Below are positions 9,327 through 18,889 of a stretch of 64,000 nucleotides of DNA, in pieces; positions within the stretch are counted from its first letter, which is position 1, and each line of letters starts with the position of its first letter. A model generated the notes under the pieces. The model saw only the letters and a program-made list of their open reading frames with translations. It was not told the DNA's origin and did no database searches. The position numbers and the translations under genes were made by a program. The stretch lies in the NCBI GenBank assembly GCA_036499395.1, contig DASYDW010000100.1, positions 112,558-176,557 of the forward strand. The letters run 5' to 3'. This stretch comes from Pirellulales bacterium. Its GTDB lineage: Bacteria > Planctomycetota > Planctomycetia > Pirellulales > JACPPG01.

Positions 9327-11351
9327 ATGCGGAAACTTCGTTCTTGTTTCGATCGGTTGACGTTTCGTGCGATTGCCGGGTGCGTCGCGATTTGTTTCGT
9401 TGTCACCGCGCCCACTCAGGCTAATGATGACGCGGTCGGTCAGTTAACTCGATTGAAATACAACAACCCCGGACTGGTCGTCGACTTGGGGGTAGGCCTG
9501 TGGGCGTGGCCCGTTCCCTGCGATGCCGATGGGGACGGGGATTTCGACCTCGTCGTCTCTTGCCCCGACAAACCTTCCAACGGCATCTGGCTGTTCGAGA
9601 ATACGACCGGCGACACGTCGCGAGACAAGTTTCCTGTGTTTCAGCCGGCCCGGCGGTTGAGCGCGACCGTTCATTACGTCATGCCGAGCTATGTCGAAGG
9701 TCGTTTGCGCGTCGTTTCGCCGGGCAAGGAATATCCCGACTTCTTGCAAATGGGGCTAGAGCGGTTCGTGGCGCTATCCGCGCCCGAGCGCATCCACACC
9801 CCGCTGGGGAAAGCACCGCAAGCACGCGGCACGAAGATGCGGCACAACCAATGGCGCTATGCCGATTACGACGGCGATGATCGCTTGGATTTGATTATCG
9901 GTATCGAGGATTGGAGCGATTACGGGTGGGACGATGCGTGGGACGAGGAGGGGCATTGGCAAAACGGCCCGCTGCATGGATTTGTCTATTGGCTGCGAAA
10001 CACCGGCACAACGAAAACGCCGAAATACGCCACGCCAGAGAAGGTGCAAGCCGGCGCCGGCCCTGTCGACACCTATGGCTGCCCTTCACCGAACTTCGCC
10101 GATTTCGACGGCGATGGCGATCTGGATCTACTGTGCGGTGAATTCTTGGACGGTCTTACTTACTTCGAGAACGTTGGCACGCGAACGTCACCGCGCTACG
10201 CATCAGGGCGGCGATTGAAGACAGCGGATGGAAAGCCGCTTGTCATGGACCTTGAGATGATCGTGCCCGTTGCCTTCGATTGGGATCGTGACGGCGACCT
10301 GGACTTGATCGTGGGAGATGAAGATGGTCGCGTAGCGCTTGTCGAGAACAGCGGAGGTTTGACAAACGATCACGTGCCAGTTTTTTTGGCGCCCCGTTAT
10401 TTTCAGCAAGTTGCCGATGACCTGAAATGCGGCGCGCTGGCCACGCCCGTGGGATTTGATTGGGATGGCGACGGCGATACAGACATCGTTTCGGGGAATA
10501 CGGCCGGATACATCGAGTGGTTCGAGAACCTCAGCGGCGCGGGCGTGGCAAGTCCTCGCTGGAACCGACCGCACCGGCTGGAAGTCGATGGTGCGCCATT
10601 TCGCGTGATGGCCGGCGCTCACGGCAGCATTCAGGGGCCCGCCGAGGCCAAGTGGGGCTACACGACGCTTTCGGTTGCCGATTGGGATCATGATGGGCTG
10701 CCTGACATTGTGCTGAATTCGATCTGGGGACGCGTCGAGTGGCTACGAAACACCGGCACGCGCACCGCACCACGACTGTCCGCGCCGCGACCGATCGAAG
10801 TGCAGTGGCCCGCGGGGCCTGCCAAACCGACTTGGACGTGGTGGACGCCAAAGCCCAAGGTGTTAGCCACACAATGGCGCACGACTCCGGTCGTGCATGA
10901 TTTCAATGGCGACAAATTACCGGACATGGCGATGCTCGATGCCGAGGGGTATTTGGCGCTGTTTCGCCGGCAACAGGGTGTCGACGGAACACTCGAATTG
11001 TTACCACCCGAGCGCGTGTTCGTCGACGACTCCGGACAGCCGTTACGTTTGAACGATCGCCGCGCAGGGGGCAGTGGCCGTAGAAAGCTTTGCGTCACGG
11101 ATTGGAACGGGGATGGACGATTCGATCTGTTGCTCAACTCGACGTCGGCAGACGTCCTATTTCAAGTCGATGGGGAGCCGGGTTGTTTTGCATTTCGCCG
11201 CGCCGGTACTATCGCGCGACAGAATATCGAAGGGCATGACGTCAGCCCAACGGTCGTCGATTTCGACGCCGATGGTGTGCCTGACTTTCTCGGCGGCGCC
11301 GAGGACGGTCATTTCTACTTTTTGCGTAATCCGCGCGCCGGCAAAAAGTAA
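9327..11351 (+). CDS. Secreted FG-GAP/VCBS repeat protein
   Basis: About 674 residues with a signal peptide (FRAIAGCVAICFVVTAPTQA). It carries nine calcium-loop repeats of the FG-GAP/VCBS type, for example DADGDGDFDLVVSC, DYDGDDRLDLIIGI, DFDGDGDLDLLCGE, DWDRDGDLDLIVGD, DWDGDGDTDIVSGN, DWDHDGLPDIVLNS, DFNGDKLPDMAMLD, DWNGDGRFDLLLNS and DFDADGVPDFLGGA, alternating with WLRNTG-type strands. This is a seven- to nine-bladed integrin-like propeller, probably secreted and calcium dependent. The in-frame upstream extension to 9216 lacks signal-peptide character, so ATG 9327 is preferred. Ligand unknown. A DUF1501 gene follows 110 nt downstream with its own promoter. Confidence 0.9.
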   Translation: MRKLRSCFDRLTFRAIAGCVAICFVVTAPTQANDDAVGQLTRLKYNNPGLVVDLGVGLWAWPVPCDADGDGDFDLVVSCPDKPSNGIWLFENTTGDTSRDKFPVFQPARRLSATVHYVMPSYVEGRLRVVSPGKEYPDFLQMGLERFVALSAPERIHTPLGKAPQARGTKMRHNQWRYADYDGDDRLDLIIGIEDWSDYGWDDAWDEEGHWQNGPLHGFVYWLRNTGTTKTPKYATPEKVQAGAGPVDTYGCPSPNFADFDGDGDLDLLCGEFLDGLTYFENVGTRTSPRYASGRRLKTADGKPLVMDLEMIVPVAFDWDRDGDLDLIVGDEDGRVALVENSGGLTNDHVPVFLAPRYFQQVADDLKCGALATPVGFDWDGDGDTDIVSGNTAGYIEWFENLSGAGVASPRWNRPHRLEVDGAPFRVMAGAHGSIQGPAEAKWGYTTLSVADWDHDGLPDIVLNSIWGRVEWLRNTGTRTAPRLSAPRPIEVQWPAGPAKPTWTWWTPKPKVLATQWRTTPVVHDFNGDKLPDMAMLDAEGYLALFRRQQGVDGTLELLPPERVFVDDSGQPLRLNDRRAGGSGRRKLCVTDWNGDGRFDLLLNSTSADVLFQVDGEPGCFAFRRAGTIARQNIEGHDVSPTVVDFDADGVPDFLGGAEDGHFYFLRNPRAGKK

Positions 11352-11360
11352 CAATGTTTG

Positions 11361-11390
11361 CTGACAGTCGCTAAACCTCCCTGCTAGAAT
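11361..11390 (+). promoter_or_regulatory. Predicted promoter of the DUF1501 gene
   Basis: CTGACA (11361-11366, 5 of 6), 18-bp spacer ending in TGC, then TAGAAT (11385-11390, 5 of 6), giving an extended -10. It lies 70 nt before the ATG at 11462 in the gap after the FG-GAP gene. Confidence 0.55.
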
Positions 11391-11461
11391 GCCTGACACC
11401 CCTCCTGACCTTCGACCGTGACTGCGGTCTCCTGCCTTCTTTAATCCTAGCGAGGCCCACC

Positions 11462-13021
11462 ATGCACCGGTTCGGTTGCCAGCGCGACGATCATCCGCGC
11501 ATCGGTCGCCGTGAATTGTTGCAGGTCGGGGGCGTCAGCCTGTTCGGCATGGGTTTGGCCGACCTTCTGCGTCTGGAATCGCAGGCTAGCGGGACACCGG
11601 CAAAATCTGGCCGTGCGAAATCGATCGTGTTCATCTTTCAATCGGGTGGCCCCTCGCAACACGAAACGTTCGATCCAAAGCCCGAGGCACCCGAGGGCAT
11701 TCGCGGCGAATACGGCACGACGCAAACTGCGCTGCCGGGCGTGAACTTCTGCGAATACTTGCCGAAGCTGGCAACCCGCGCCGATCGGTTTTCGCTCCTG
11801 CGTTCGATGCACCACACGGCCGATCGCCAATTTCGCAACGAACATAATAGTTGTTTCTATTTGTTGCATACCGGCTCGACCGAGATGCCAGTCGGCGACA
11901 CGAACGCGACGATCGCAACGCCGCGCGCTGGTCGGATGGCATGGCCGTCGATCGGATCGATGATTGCCTACGCCGCACCGCCGCAGGCGAGTGTCGGATT
12001 ACCGGCAGTGGTCGAAATTCCACGTACGAATAACATGTCGTACCCCGGACGTGAACCGGGACTACTAGGGCCCCGCTATGGTCGGTGGGGTGTCGATTTG
12101 GCGCCGACCTGCCACGCCAAGGATGCGGCCGGCTCATGCCCGAATTGTTTCAGTCACGACAATCCGAACGATCCCGCGCGTGCTCCCGGACCGGGGGCGA
12201 ACGCCTGGTGGGACAACAGTAGTTGCCGGAATCCCGATTTTCATCTGCCCGATTTCGGCACAGAGTCGGGCATTTCGATTCCGCAACTGACGAATCGTTA
12301 TGATCTGCTGCTGCAGCTCGAAGAGCTGCGCCGCGCGGCGGACAGTCCCACGCGGCACGATGCACTCGTGCTATACGAGGCGCAGCGTGAGCAAGCTTTG
12401 CGGCTGGCACTGACCGCTGATCGTGGTCGACAGAACCCATTCGACCTGACACAGGAATCGGATAAAACGCGCGATCTGTACGGACGCGAGGAATGGGGGC
12501 AGGCTTTTCTGGTCGCGCGACGCCTGGTCGAGGCCGGCGTGCGGATGGTGCAAGTCAACTTGCGCGGCTGGGACACGCACCAGAATGCGTTTCGTGATCT
12601 GAAGGGGAAGCTACTCCCCTCGATCGATCATTGCTTGAGCGGGTTTCTCGACGATCTGGCCGAGCGCGGCTTGCTGGACGAAACTCTGATCGTGATGTGT
12701 GGCGAGATGGGGCGCACACCGCGCGTTTCGCCGATTGCCGTCGGAGGTAAGAACGCGTCGGGCGAGGTTTTCACTGCTGGCCGGCACCACTGGGGGGACG
12801 TCTTTACCTGCTTCCTCGCCGGCGGAGGCATTCAGCCAGGGCGCGTAGTCGGCGCCTCGGATCGACAAGGCGGATCACCAGTGACCGAAGCCTATACTCC
12901 GGCCGATCTGGCAGCCACGATCTTTCAGCAGTTGGGAATCGGGCCCGAGCGGGAATTCGTCGACACGACGGGGCGGCCGTATCAGATCTATCGTGGCCGT
13001 CCCATCGCTGCGCTACTCTGA
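11462..13021 (+). CDS. DUF1501 family protein
   Basis: 519 residues of the planctomycete DUF1501 family, which has an alkaline phosphatase/sulfatase-like fold. The N-terminus IGRRELLQVGGVSLFGMGLADLL resembles a twin-arginine export leader. Downstream are the family signatures VFIFQSGGPSQHETFDPKPEAP, NLRGWDTHQNAF and VMCGEMGRTPRV, plus HHWGDVFTCFLAGGGIQPG. Reaction unknown; in planctomycete genomes DUF1501 genes often sit beside DUF1549/DUF1553 cytochrome-like genes, but no such partner is present here. GCGAGG precedes the ATG. Likely periplasmic or in the paryphoplasm. Confidence 0.93.
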   Translation: MHRFGCQRDDHPRIGRRELLQVGGVSLFGMGLADLLRLESQASGTPAKSGRAKSIVFIFQSGGPSQHETFDPKPEAPEGIRGEYGTTQTALPGVNFCEYLPKLATRADRFSLLRSMHHTADRQFRNEHNSCFYLLHTGSTEMPVGDTNATIATPRAGRMAWPSIGSMIAYAAPPQASVGLPAVVEIPRTNNMSYPGREPGLLGPRYGRWGVDLAPTCHAKDAAGSCPNCFSHDNPNDPARAPGPGANAWWDNSSCRNPDFHLPDFGTESGISIPQLTNRYDLLLQLEELRRAADSPTRHDALVLYEAQREQALRLALTADRGRQNPFDLTQESDKTRDLYGREEWGQAFLVARRLVEAGVRMVQVNLRGWDTHQNAFRDLKGKLLPSIDHCLSGFLDDLAERGLLDETLIVMCGEMGRTPRVSPIAVGGKNASGEVFTAGRHHWGDVFTCFLAGGGIQPGRVVGASDRQGGSPVTEAYTPADLAATIFQQLGIGPEREFVDTTGRPYQIYRGRPIAALL

Positions 13022-13055
13022 ATTCCGGAACGCATGGCAAGATCGCCCCGTGGGG

Positions 13056-13280
13056 TCATTCCCACCAGCGCGCCAAGATCAGGGAATAGGCCGCGACCGT
13101 GCCTGCCAACCAGGCGAACATCGCCCACGACGTCCATCGTGGCAGGGCGCCCACAGGTTCGCAGTCATCCTTCGTGCGATAACTGGCCACCGGTCCGACC
13201 GTGCGAAATCGCTGAGCTGCCGACTTGCGGTACAAAGTCGGCGCGTTGTGGTCGTGCGAGGGGCGCGAGGGCGCGAGCAT
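13056..13280 (-). CDS. Possible small C-terminally anchored membrane protein
   Basis: 74 residues, unrecognised. The N-terminal two thirds are basic and polar, and the C-terminal 26 residues form one clear transmembrane helix (WAMFAWLAGTVAAYSLILA) ending RWWE, as in a tail-anchored protein. An AAGGA ribosome-like site lies about 9 nt before the ATG. It is convergent with the DUF1501 gene, 34 nt away. The rest of 13022-13500 shows no other gene. No homologue recognised; coding status is uncertain. Confidence 0.4.
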   Translation of the reverse strand: MLAPSRPSHDHNAPTLYRKSAAQRFRTVGPVASYRTKDDCEPVGALPRWTSWAMFAWLAGTVAAYSLILARWWE

Positions 13281-13500
13281 GCGGAGGGTTCCTTCCCTGT
13301 CTCTGTGGATTTCAAGCCCTGGGTCGCAGTGCCGGCGTCACACGGATCTCGGTCGTGCGGGCGACGAAGATCGAAAAGACGCGATGAACACTTGCGCTCG
13401 AACCGAGCACGGCCGATTGGCCGAATACGGAAGCTCTCGGCAACGAAGGGGTCGCAGAGTACGGTCCCGTCCCAAACGGGTCAAGACGAATGATGACAAC

Positions 13501-14358
13501 CTAAACGGCGCGGTGGCAATCCGCCGGGGTGGCGTTGGGGGGCAACACGATCGCGAGTAGTTCCTCGAAGCGGTCGATACGTTTAATACCGCTGGGTGGT
13601 TGCGGCAGGTTAAATGCCACGGTCTTGAAGCCGGCCGTTTGGGCGACCTGCAAATCGCGCGGGCAATGGCCTACGAACAGCAACTCGCCAGGCGCACGCT
13701 GAATCGTTGCGATTGCCTGCTGGTAACAGGTATCGTCGCACAGGCTTGCCTTCAGGTCAGTCGACGAGATTACCTTTTCAAATTGTTTACTGAGCCCCAG
13801 TCGATCAAGTTGGCCGCGCAACGCCTGGGCCGATCGATCGGTATTGGCTAGCACTGTGCGACCAATTCCAGCCGCTTGCAAACGTTCGAGAGTATTGCGG
13901 ACACCGGGAAAAGGGCGGAGATTGTTTGATTCTCGCCGGCGCTGCGCTCGACTGGCGGCCACGATCTCTTCGACGTGACTGGGAGCGAGCCCAATGCTGG
14001 TCAGGCAGCATGCGAGCGCCAGTTGAAATTCCTGCTGCCCACGGTGAATGGCCGGCAAAAACGAATCGCGCCACAGCGGGGTGAAAGCGGCTTCGACGGC
14101 GCGCAGCGACAAGCGGCCGAAGATCTGCGACAGCCAACGATCCCATGCCGATGCGTCGTAGAGAACATCGTCCAGATCAAACAGCACGCCCGTGAGCGAC
14201 GTGGCCGGTGTCGAAGGCGTCGTCGCGGCCGTATTGGTCCGCGCACGCGTGACGGGCGCCGGTTCGCGCCCTGCCACGGATATGACCTCGCGCGGCATCC
14301 GGCCGAGGGTCAGCATGCCATCCGAGGGTGCGATGAAAGTATCGATTTCCGCGCCCAT
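13501..14358 (-). CDS. HAD family hydrolase
   Basis: About 285 residues. A haloacid dehalogenase-type phosphatase: motif I GVLFDLDDVLYD (nucleophile Asp), motif II near VLANTDRS (Thr), the Lys region DLKASLCDD, and motif IV LLFVGHCPRDL (Asp). The cap domain is helical. The first 70 residues (PSDGMLTLGRMPREVISVAG) lie outside the HAD fold. Start at ATG 14358 is supported by AAGGA 9 nt upstream; the upstream extension to 14454 is not. It lies 161 nt downstream of the SpsF-like cytidylyltransferase on the same strand, so it may dephosphorylate a sugar phosphate in the same pathway; that is inferred. Substrate unknown. Confidence 0.85.
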   Translation of the reverse strand: MGAEIDTFIAPSDGMLTLGRMPREVISVAGREPAPVTRARTNTAATTPSTPATSLTGVLFDLDDVLYDASAWDRWLSQIFGRLSLRAVEAAFTPLWRDSFLPAIHRGQQEFQLALACCLTSIGLAPSHVEEIVAASRAQRRRESNNLRPFPGVRNTLERLQAAGIGRTVLANTDRSAQALRGQLDRLGLSKQFEKVISSTDLKASLCDDTCYQQAIATIQRAPGELLFVGHCPRDLQVAQTAGFKTVAFNLPQPPSGIKRIDRFEELLAIVLPPNATPADCHRAV

Positions 14359-14519
14359 GCTTGGAATCCTTTCCAGGGCTGGTGCGCCGCAAAAGGGCCG
14401 TTCCCGGCACAACTGGCCAGGGCGGACCGGTGTGTCGAATTCCTCTCTCGGCAATCAAGCCGCCTGCATGCCGACGTGCGCCCCTGCGCACGTTCGGCTT
14501 CCCGATGTCGACGCGCCGC

Positions 14520-15269
14520 TTAGCGTGTCGCAAACTCGCGATTCAAATGCGCCATCCGCGCCAGCACCGTGGGATTGCGATGCAGCAGATCCGCGATCTG
14601 TCGCCATTCGAAATCTTCGGCGCCCAAGGCTTCGTAGATCGTGTGCAAGTGCTCCCAGTCTTCCTCGTGGGCGACGGTCAGACGCAAATCGTTCCGATCG
14701 AGCTCCGAGGGAATCGGAATCAATCGCAGCTGAAAAACTTCGGGGTGCGAATACAAGTAACGCGTGATCTTGGCGCGATCCTCGGCGGCCGTCGCTTCAC
14801 GTTCGGCACGCACAAGCGCGCTCGCTCGGCACCATTCGGCGAAGACGCCCAACGACGATAGAACTGCCGGCTGACCATCGCGTGATCCGTAGCTGATGTA
14901 ATCGCAGCTAGGATGCTCGACAGCGGTCGAGATCAAGCGGTCGAGAAAATCAGTGTCGATGCATGGCTGATCCGCGGGCACGCTCACGACGGCATCAGGC
15001 CGAAAATGATCGATCGCATCGCAGGCGCGTGCCAGCACGTCTTTGCGTTGGCTGACATAAACCGTGACATCGCGCGGCACGAGGTTGAAGATCATCTCGT
15101 CTTCCGGGCGGTCGCTGATAACTACCACGACGCGTTCCAGCCGCTCGCAATCCGTCACGCGGCGCACCACGCGCTCCAGCAGGGATTGTCCCCCTAGCTT
15201 GCGCATGTGGTGCGGCTTGAGCCCGTGCGTCGTGATGCGGGGCTGAATGACCGCCATCGTTCTCGCCAT
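14520..15269 (-). CDS. SpsF/KdsB-like cytidylyltransferase
   Basis: About 249 residues, nucleotidyltransferase fold (CTP_transf_3 type). The N-terminus MAVIQPRITTHGLKPHHMRKLGGQSLLERVVRRV follows the family pattern xxIQAR...KPLGGxPLLxxVIxR, but the usual Gly-Ser/Thr-Arg-Leu-Pro-Gly segment is altered to ITTHGLKPH. Later motifs are VSVPADQPCIDTDFLDRL (metal-binding Asp region) and RLTVAHEEDWEHL. It probably activates a surface sugar acid with CTP. ATG 15269 is chosen because GAGGTGA lies 5-6 nt upstream; the extension to 15410 is not supported. Forms a likely pair with the downstream HAD phosphatase, echoing KdsB/KdsC or NeuA-type modules. Confidence 0.8.
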   Translation of the reverse strand: MARTMAVIQPRITTHGLKPHHMRKLGGQSLLERVVRRVTDCERLERVVVVISDRPEDEMIFNLVPRDVTVYVSQRKDVLARACDAIDHFRPDAVVSVPADQPCIDTDFLDRLISTAVEHPSCDYISYGSRDGQPAVLSSLGVFAEWCRASALVRAEREATAAEDRAKITRYLYSHPEVFQLRLIPIPSELDRNDLRLTVAHEEDWEHLHTIYEALGAEDFEWRQIADLLHRNPTVLARMAHLNREFATR

Positions 15270-15487
15270 CAAAGTCACCTCGTTGCTGAGCAGGATTGAT
15301 CGTCGCAGCCCGCCTGGGCTGTCGCGCTCGAAATTCGTGTAATACTCTGAGGACCAGCACTCGCTAGCGGACGCTCGGCGCCCACGGTCGTTAGCGGATC
15401 CTGGGGGCAACTGTTCCGGAGAAGGCAGCGCCTTTTTGTTGCTCCCCTGAATGGGCGGCGGAGTCTAGCAACGTCGTGCTGCTAGCG

Positions 15488-16177
15488 TCAAGACGAGCGC
15501 CCGGGCGTCGGCGGCGTGAGGCCAAACATGGCGTAGATGCGTGGATCGCTAAGGCTTTGCGCCACGAACTCGGCACCGCTGAAATCATGGTTCAGGCTAT
15601 GCCCGCCGGGAACGGCGACGACGCGCGCGCCAGCAGTGACGGCCGCTCGGCAGCCGTTGGCGCTATCTTCGAGCACGCCGATTTCGCTTGTCGGCACACC
15701 GAATCGGGCGGCGGCCTTCTGATAGATCTCGGGATGGGGTTTGCCTTGCGTGACGCTTTCGGCGGTGAGCAGAAAGTCGAACCGCGGCGCGAGCGCAAAC
15801 CGCGATAGCACGTCGTCGACGAACGAACGGCGGCTACTGGTCGCGATCGCCTTCGGGATACCATGTCGCTCCAGCGCCGCGAGCAAATCCAGCAGGCCGG
15901 GCATTGGTTCCAAACGCGCGTCGAGAATCCCGGGAAAGATCTCGTCCGTTTCGCGTGACAAATCGTCGACCGTGGCCGAGAGTTCGTGCCAGTCGATCAT
16001 TATCTGCAGCGCCACATGATTCGGCCGGCCCATCATGGCATCCAGCAAGTCCGCACCGAATTCGCAGCCGCGACGGCGTAACAGCTCGGCGCCCACATCC
16101 TGATATAGCTCTTCGGTATTGAACATCAGGCCGTCGAGATCGAAGACGACGGCCCGCGGTGACGCGGAGGAAGACAT
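15488..16177 (-). CDS. HAD superfamily hydrolase, beta-phosphoglucomutase-like
   Basis: About 229 residues. HAD subfamily IA: motif I VVFDLDGLMFNTEE (Asp-x-Asp-Gly), motif II AIATSSRR, motif III Lys in GKPHPEIYQKAA, motif IV IGVLEDSANGCRAAVTAG (acidic pair replaced by EDS, the common pattern of this subfamily). The order matches phosphoglycolate phosphatase or beta-phosphoglucomutase-type enzymes that act on sugar phosphates. Start is uncertain: ATG 16177 (chosen, gives a short N-terminus before motif I) or ATG 16198; neither has a clear ribosome site. Substrate not deducible. Confidence 0.88.
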   Translation of the reverse strand: MSSSASPRAVVFDLDGLMFNTEELYQDVGAELLRRRGCEFGADLLDAMMGRPNHVALQIMIDWHELSATVDDLSRETDEIFPGILDARLEPMPGLLDLLAALERHGIPKAIATSSRRSFVDDVLSRFALAPRFDFLLTAESVTQGKPHPEIYQKAAARFGVPTSEIGVLEDSANGCRAAVTAGARVVAVPGGHSLNHDFSGAEFVAQSLSDPRIYAMFGLTPPTPGRSS

Positions 16178-16323
16178 AGGCGAGTTAGCGAAAATCATGA
16201 TGGCAGCGACAGCGACGCGATCCGTTTCCGTCAGAATCGCGGTGGTGGGCAGGTCTCGCCCAACTTTATCGCGGCCGGCTCGAAAAGGCCATGCCACGCC
16301 GGTGCAACGTCGCGGAGAGGTCG

Positions 16324-17028
16324 TCAGACGTCGGCTGGACGCGGGGCCACGCCGGCATTTAAGTCGAACGAGTTGGAGGGCAACTCAGCCAGAATCGCTA
16401 CCAATTCAGCAAGAATAATGCAGGTCGCTCCCCAGACGCGGTGTTTGCCCCAGGACAGGTGCGGTGCGGAGAATTTCAGCTCGCCACGACGATAGTGATG
16501 CATGCTGTAATTGCCGGCGTCCAGCAAATGCGCGAGCGGCATCTCGAGCACCTCAGCGACTTCGAACTCGCACGGTCGAAACTCGACCGGCCCCTGGGCC
16601 ACGGCTAGCCAGGGCGTCACCAGGAAGTTGCTCACAAAGACGTACAGCGGTGACAGTCTTCCCAAGATTTCGACCGATGTGTTCGGTATGCCCAGTTCTT
16701 CCTCGAGCTCGCGCAGCGCCGCGACCTCGGACGTTTCGCCTGGTTCGACCATCCCGCCGGGAAAGCTGATCTGACCTGCGTGCGCCAGCATCGTGTCCGG
16801 ACGGACGGTGAAAGGGACAAACCATTGGTTGTCGCGTGGATAGAGCAGAATCACCACGGCCGCGTGCCTGGCATCGTGCGCGGCAGGGCCAAAGTGGCGG
16901 CCATAACTCAAAGCTGGCGCGAATCGCGCGCGCACCGCCTCGGGGGGCATCGGCTGCTGCAATCGCGCCGCGAGCCATCGTGTCAGGTTGCAATCGGTCG
17001 TGGGCGATCCTTCGACCATCGGTGTCAT
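16324..17028 (-). CDS. NUDIX hydrolase, CoA pyrophosphatase-like
   Basis: 234 residues. It contains a complete Nudix box in GGMVEPGETSEVAALRELEEELGI (G-x5-E-x7-RE-U-xEE-xG-U), preceded by QISFPGG, the combination seen in NudL/CoA diphosphatases. The extra N-terminal LLYPRDNQWFVPFTVR supports that subgroup. It hydrolyses nucleoside-diphosphate-linked compounds such as CoA, releasing 4'-phosphopantetheine, if the subgroup call is right. It overlaps the upstream membrane protein's end by ATGA (17025-17028), so the two are probably translated together. Confidence 0.88.
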   Translation of the reverse strand: MTPMVEGSPTTDCNLTRWLAARLQQPMPPEAVRARFAPALSYGRHFGPAAHDARHAAVVILLYPRDNQWFVPFTVRPDTMLAHAGQISFPGGMVEPGETSEVAALRELEEELGIPNTSVEILGRLSPLYVFVSNFLVTPWLAVAQGPVEFRPCEFEVAEVLEMPLAHLLDAGNYSMHHYRRGELKFSAPHLSWGKHRVWGATCIILAELVAILAELPSNSFDLNAGVAPRPADV

Positions 17029-18605
17029 TCTCCCGCGGACGGAAGCTCGTAGACCGAGTATGTTTCATTATGGTACAGGCAGGGGAAATCTAGCGGCGGC
17101 TGCGACTCGGTCAAGATGTAGCCTGCGCCATATTTTTTTGCCACGCTGCGCACGCGATCGGTCGGCGTCTCGGCCAGACTCTCGTACCACGGATCTTCCG
17201 GGTCGCCAGTGCCGTATACCTCGTCCAAGCGCTCGCGCCAGGCGACGATACTTTGCGCGTCCTGCGGCAGGTCCTTCCAGGTGGCCACTTCACTGCGCGC
17301 TGCGTACCAGCGGAATGTTTGCGCCGTGCGCGGCGTAAGAAAACGCGCATCGGCCGGCGTATGAGCGGCCACCCACTGGCAGGCATCACGCCAGTCGAAA
17401 TGATTCGCGACTTTTCCTGGCTTGTCGGCGCGCGGGATTGGCGGAGAGAGCCTCGCGGCGATCTGCGGCTGCAGAAGCCAGGCCGAGGCGGCGAGCAGTA
17501 GGACCGAGGAAGCGACCCGTCCGCCGATATGTGGCAGGAAGCGGCTTGCTATGGCAACGATCCACAGTGCCACGCCCAAGGGAACCAGTGCGTCGGCCGT
17601 GCGAAACCAGTAGAAACGCAGCAGGCCGGCCACGGCATCGGGGTGATACGTGCCGGCAAAACTCAGCCCCATACCGACCAGCGCGATCAACAGCGAGGCG
17701 TTAATGACGCGCCCTAAGCGGCGTCGTCCGGCATCGGCGGGCAGGATAATCGACAACACGACCCAGCAAAGGACGACGAGCGCAAATCGCTCGCGCAGTG
17801 CCGACTTGATCCCGAAGAATGACAAATGGTGCGGCAGCCGCTCGTAGACGTAGATCAAATTGGCCCGCGTCACGGCGTTCGGGTCGGCGCCGACGTTGAG
17901 CAAAAGCCCAGGCACCAATCCCGGCAGCGCGAGGAGCCCTCCTGCAACAAGCCCGGGCAGCATCGACGTCAGCCGGGGACGATCGGCGCCGATCGTGAGC
18001 CAGCAAAACGCAACGGCGACCGCTACCCATCCGCCGACCAGCACGTGTAGCGCGCTGGCCGCGCCGAGCAGCACCCAGGTCAGGTTCCAACGGCCGCGAA
18101 CCAATTCGGCCAAGGCGGCGAACACCAGCGCATAAGCAAAGCCCTTGGCCTCGAACCCGCCGACGACCCATTCGCCGGCCATGTGAAAGTTTTCATTCGT
18201 AGCCACGAAGAGCGCTGCCGACACCACGGCAGCGCCGAACGTTGGCAATAGCGACCAACTCAAACGGCGCCAGGCAATGGCCAGCAGGGCCCAGGTGAGA
18301 ACGCGGCCCGTCCAGGCCATCGTCGGCATGGACATAAACCGGCTGAGCCAACCGCACGTCAAATAAAACGTCCAGTGCGAATCGGCGGATGAAAGAAAGA
18401 AATCATCTGCGATCCAATCCGGTTGCCAATAATGTCGGGCCTTGGACAGATAGTGGGGCTCGTTCGGCTCCGGCACGGGCCAGCCGGCATAGGCGGCGAA
18501 CACCAGGAAGATGAGCGCTGCCTCGAGCCACGCCCAACCGACCCGGCGCGGCGCAGCAGCGGGTGATTCGATTGCGGCGGATTCGGGCGCTTGCATTCTT
18601 GTCAT
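17025..18605 (-). CDS. Polytopic membrane protein, DUF6798-like
   Basis: 526 residues with about ten hydrophobic helices (for example ALIFLVFAAYAGWPVPEPNE near residues 28-50, GWVAVAVAFCWLTIG, AVVSAALFVATNENFHMAGE) and a soluble C-terminal domain (about 400-526) rich in aromatic and charged residues. Motif PVPEPNEPHYLSKARHYWQPDWIADDFF is the conserved segment of the large-membrane-protein family seen in planctomycetes. The NEPHYLSKARH motif and the helix-rich body suggest a glycosyltransferase-like membrane protein, but this is tentative. It overlaps the NUDIX gene by four bases. No signal for a strong ribosome site at the start. Confidence 0.6.
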   Translation of the reverse strand: MTRMQAPESAAIESPAAAPRRVGWAWLEAALIFLVFAAYAGWPVPEPNEPHYLSKARHYWQPDWIADDFFLSSADSHWTFYLTCGWLSRFMSMPTMAWTGRVLTWALLAIAWRRLSWSLLPTFGAAVVSAALFVATNENFHMAGEWVVGGFEAKGFAYALVFAALAELVRGRWNLTWVLLGAASALHVLVGGWVAVAVAFCWLTIGADRPRLTSMLPGLVAGGLLALPGLVPGLLLNVGADPNAVTRANLIYVYERLPHHLSFFGIKSALRERFALVVLCWVVLSIILPADAGRRRLGRVINASLLIALVGMGLSFAGTYHPDAVAGLLRFYWFRTADALVPLGVALWIVAIASRFLPHIGGRVASSVLLLAASAWLLQPQIAARLSPPIPRADKPGKVANHFDWRDACQWVAAHTPADARFLTPRTAQTFRWYAARSEVATWKDLPQDAQSIVAWRERLDEVYGTGDPEDPWYESLAETPTDRVRSVAKKYGAGYILTESQPPLDFPCLYHNETYSVYELPSAGE

Positions 18606-18889
18606 CTAAGGCCGGCTGTCGTTCGTTCGCGCAAGGTAGAGTCTAAGGGTAAAGTTCCGCCGTGCTGCGAGACATCTTAAGGCTAAGCGGGACGAAACCG
18701 TGAGGCCAGTCGATGTGGAGTCGATTAGCGCACCGTGAGACACACGTCGTAAACCGACGAAAAACTCAGTCATGACACGCGGTAGCAGTTGCCGTCACGG
18801 TGTCGCCCCTTGCGAAGGTACTCGCCGGGCACCTATGATTCGGGCAAGTGGGCACCCTCGATCACCTGGTTGCAAGGGACGGTTCGTCA

